NCBI RefSeq assembly: GCF_000004075.3
Contig: NC_026659.2
Span: 124,001-188,000 of the forward strand
DNA length: 64,000 nucleotides
Origin: Cucumis sativus
Taxonomy: Eukaryota; Streptophyta; Magnoliopsida; Cucurbitales; Cucurbitaceae
Reading direction: 5' to 3'
Shown here: positions 62,601 to 64,000 of the stretch, piece by piece
How positions within the stretch are numbered: the first letter of the stretch is position 1
How the letters are laid out: each line of letters starts with the position of its first letter
Position numbers and translations under genes: made by a program
Notes under the pieces: model-generated
The model's input: the letters and a program-made list of their open reading frames with translations, nothing else
The model's database searches: none
Told to the model about the DNA's origin: nothing

Positions 62601-63078
62601 ATCAGAACTGTCTGCAACCACCGATCCAAAACTCTACTCGGTGGCACCTTTTGCCTATGCCACTTTTCTTAATAAAAAATGTTCTAGCTACTAGTAATAT
62701 TAGAGAGACATGACTATTGGCAGCTGGCACCTTAGCTAAGGCCAGATTTCAGAGATCTGCAAATTATCATTTTATGTATTTTGTTAAAAGGTAGATAGTA
62801 GATTTGTTTTTGAAAGCTCTATACAAACTTACTAAAGTAATAGTGGCCTACTGGATCTAACCCTATGTTTACTATTTGATTGAAATTTTGTGCACTCTCT
62901 GATGTAGGACGTTGATGGCCAAACTCCATTACATTATGCTGTTGTATGCGACCGAGAAGGGATTGCCGAATATCTTGTGAAGAACAATGCTAACGTTAGT
63001 GAAAAAGACAACGAAGGAAAGTCACCTTGTGATATTTGCGAGTCTAACTGGCCTTTCATGGTCTCTGCAAAGAAGTAG
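56651..63078 (+). CDS. ACBP2: Membrane-anchored acyl-CoA-binding protein with ankyrin repeats (ACBP1/2 type)
   Basis: Predicted 356-residue protein from six exons: 56651-57153, 58002-58107, 58220-58320, 60112-60203, 62470-62567 and 62908-63078. Residues 8-30 (LQTLFIGLIFSYLVAKLISIVVS) are a membrane anchor, followed by an acidic linker. The acyl-CoA-binding domain runs from about 105 to 205, with LYGYYKIATEGPC and ALKMTARAKWQAWQKLG. Ankyrin repeats follow: DSEGRTPLHWAVDRGHSNVVEVLV and DVDGQTPLHYAVVCDREGIAEYLV. This is the layout of Arabidopsis ACBP1 and ACBP2 (338 and 354 residues), which carry long-chain acyl-CoA at ER and plasma membrane. They bind the oxygen-sensing factor RAP2.12 and stress partners through the ankyrin part. 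ACBP1 and ACBP2 cannot be told apart here. Introns 3 and 4 are long and hold repeat debris. Confidence 0.93.
58790..59190. repeat. Possible old LTR-like repeat in an acyl-CoA-binding gene intron
   Basis: Intron 3 holds a stretch with repeated short motifs (GCATATAATTGGC) and then a GAGAGATTGGAGATCTCTC and TTCTTGTATTTC-type end that resembles the 3' part of a plant LTR. No inner coding region, matching second LTR or target-site duplication was found. It may be a solo LTR fossil or simply an unusual intron. Confidence 0.25.
59585..59850 (-). mobile_element. LINE 3' end fragment
   Basis: Read on the minus strand, this part of intron 3 ends in a typical plant LINE tail: TTGTATTCC, then CATTTTTTATATCAATGAAAG. 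It carries no recognisable coding remains and is 5'-truncated, as LINE copies usually are. Confidence 0.45.
60950..61110 (+). mobile_element. LINE 3' tail fragment
   Basis: Part of intron 4 on the plus strand, ending TTGTATTCTTTTATTTTTATCACAATGAAAG-like (given here as TTGTATTC then ATCACAATGAAAG), the usual plant LINE terminus. The orientation is opposite to the larger LINE relic next to it. Confidence 0.4.
61240..62260 (-). mobile_element. Degraded LINE remnant, C-terminal zinc-binding region
   Basis: Minus-strand pieces of intron 4 recall the C-terminal zf-RVT part of plant L1-type reverse transcriptase proteins. One frame has KYPKKVKIL (about 61950), followed at the expected distance by AILWLIWKERNE (about 61430-61465). 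Several stops and frame changes separate them, so it is not functional. It lies antisense to the host gene and makes intron 4 the longest in the gene. Confidence 0.55.
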
Positions 63079-64000
63079 AAATTGGCAGATGATTTTATCA
63101 TGTTCGGTGTGCCTTTCTCCTATCTTCTCTAATTGATTATTTCACATGTTCCTTTTGAATGTAAATACTCCCATGCATGGCCTTTCCTAACAGCAACAAC
63201 TTCATTATAAATAGATTTGGAGTATTTATCACGTTTGCCCCGTTTCATAATCCAGATGCTGAATATTATTATTTAGGGTAAAACAGATAGATAGTTGATA
63301 TCATACCTGGTACTTTATGTCATGGGAGATTTTCTAGTACTTAATCTCTTAGGCTTTCTATAATAACATCTAAATAAGAATAACATGTTGATGGAATTTT
63401 GTTTATCTTCTGATAGATCAATATCAAATGAATAGGACTTGACGTCCATTGCTTAGAAATGAATACGCTTTCTGTTTCTGAAGTGGAAATGGTCTTCGAC
63501 TTATTTGTTATGCCATTGTTGCCCCTTAGTGCTCTATTGCTATTTACTACTTTTGACTACTGGATTTCTATTCCTCGTGATAGAGAGGTTTGTTTTGTAA
63601 TTTTCAATTTTTTAGGAAGAATGTGGGAAGTAATATATTGGGATGCAGATGTGCCATGCTGTTATTTTATTAATTATTATGCAAATAGATAGGTATGCCC
63701 TAAGGGCTATTATCCCTATGATCACAAGGGGATAGTTCTGATTTTTGATTTTAATTCATCTTTCTTGAATCTTTAAGAAAGAAAGTCCAATTAAATTCGT
63801 ACTGACACAGATGTGATTAAGGTTTGATTCTTTCATCTGCTGCATACTATCAACAATTTATAGTCAGATTCTCTTACTTGCATGTTGGCAAAAAGAAAAG
63901 AAAGTTCACTTAAGCAGTTTTGAATATTTTAAAAATTAGAATTAATCCTTGCTTTGATAATTTTTTTTCACAAGTAGTCCTCGTAGTTGGATATAGATAT
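63079..64000. other. 3' UTR and downstream region of the acyl-CoA-binding gene
   Basis: The first 100-200 bp are probably 3' UTR. The rest is AT-rich. A short open stretch near 63.46-63.69 kb has no recognisable domain. No further gene starts before the window ends. Confidence 0.5.

Noticed and set aside
1-64000. CRISPR array, prophage, operon or toxin-antitoxin system
   Set aside because: The window is plant nuclear DNA with spliced genes; no spaced repeat array or phage-type gene was seen.
1-64000. Known plant microRNA precursors
   Set aside because: Eye search for the main conserved mature sequences (such as miR156, 159, 160, 164-169, 171, 172, 319, 390, 393-399 and 408) found none; the short hairpins seen are too small.

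Overview
The window looks like nuclear DNA of a dicot plant, most likely a cucurbit. It is AT-rich, most genes are split by short GT-AG introns, and every recognisable protein has a clear plant-type family. The cucurbit guess rests mainly on an inverted-repeat MITE in one intron (47531-47813), whose ends and interior I recognise as a repeat common in Cucumis-type genomes. No prokaryotic, organellar or viral coding region was seen.

Layout. 1-5430: a WD40-repeat gene on the minus strand with a 5' UTR intron. 5431-16041: about 10.6 kb with no supported protein gene. It holds microsatellites, a TATA-like promoter with nothing after it, a short tandem duplication with a hairpin (12.1-12.6 kb) and a diverged duplicated non-coding block (14.56-15.84 kb). 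16042-18231: an ATXR5/6-type H3K27 monomethyltransferase (minus) with an E2F-site cluster upstream and a PCNA-binding motif. 18.4-23.6 kb: intergenic. 23658-24812: a Dof transcription factor (plus). 24.8-28.3 kb: intergenic. 28281-30828: an ARM-fold, CDC14/SIN-component-like gene (minus). 33878-34468 and 36273-37075: two Yippee-like genes (minus, same intron position). 38609-42332: a molybdate-anion-transporter-like MFS gene (minus) with one GC-AG intron. 44085-45515: an intronless BCS1-type AAA-ATPase (minus). 46762-49281: an MSP1/ATAD1-type AAA-ATPase (minus). 52201-54909: importin subunit beta-1 (plus) with a possible G-quadruplex in its 3' UTR. 56651-63078: a membrane-anchored acyl-CoA-binding protein with ankyrin repeats (plus), whose long introns hold LINE debris.

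The genes do not form a pathway. They are a typical euchromatic mix of housekeeping genes (nuclear import, membrane protein quality control, lipid carriage, anion transport) and regulators (chromatin methylation, Dof factor). The two adjacent AAA-ATPases come from different subfamilies and are not tandem duplicates. The two Yippee genes probably are a diverged local pair. Exon boundaries were worked out by hand from splice signals, and every coding model closes in frame. UTR limits are approximate. I found no convincing new biological system. The best leads are the cell-cycle control signature of the ATXR6-like gene, the 3' UTR G-quadruplex motif, and the duplicated non-coding block next to the ATXR6-like gene.
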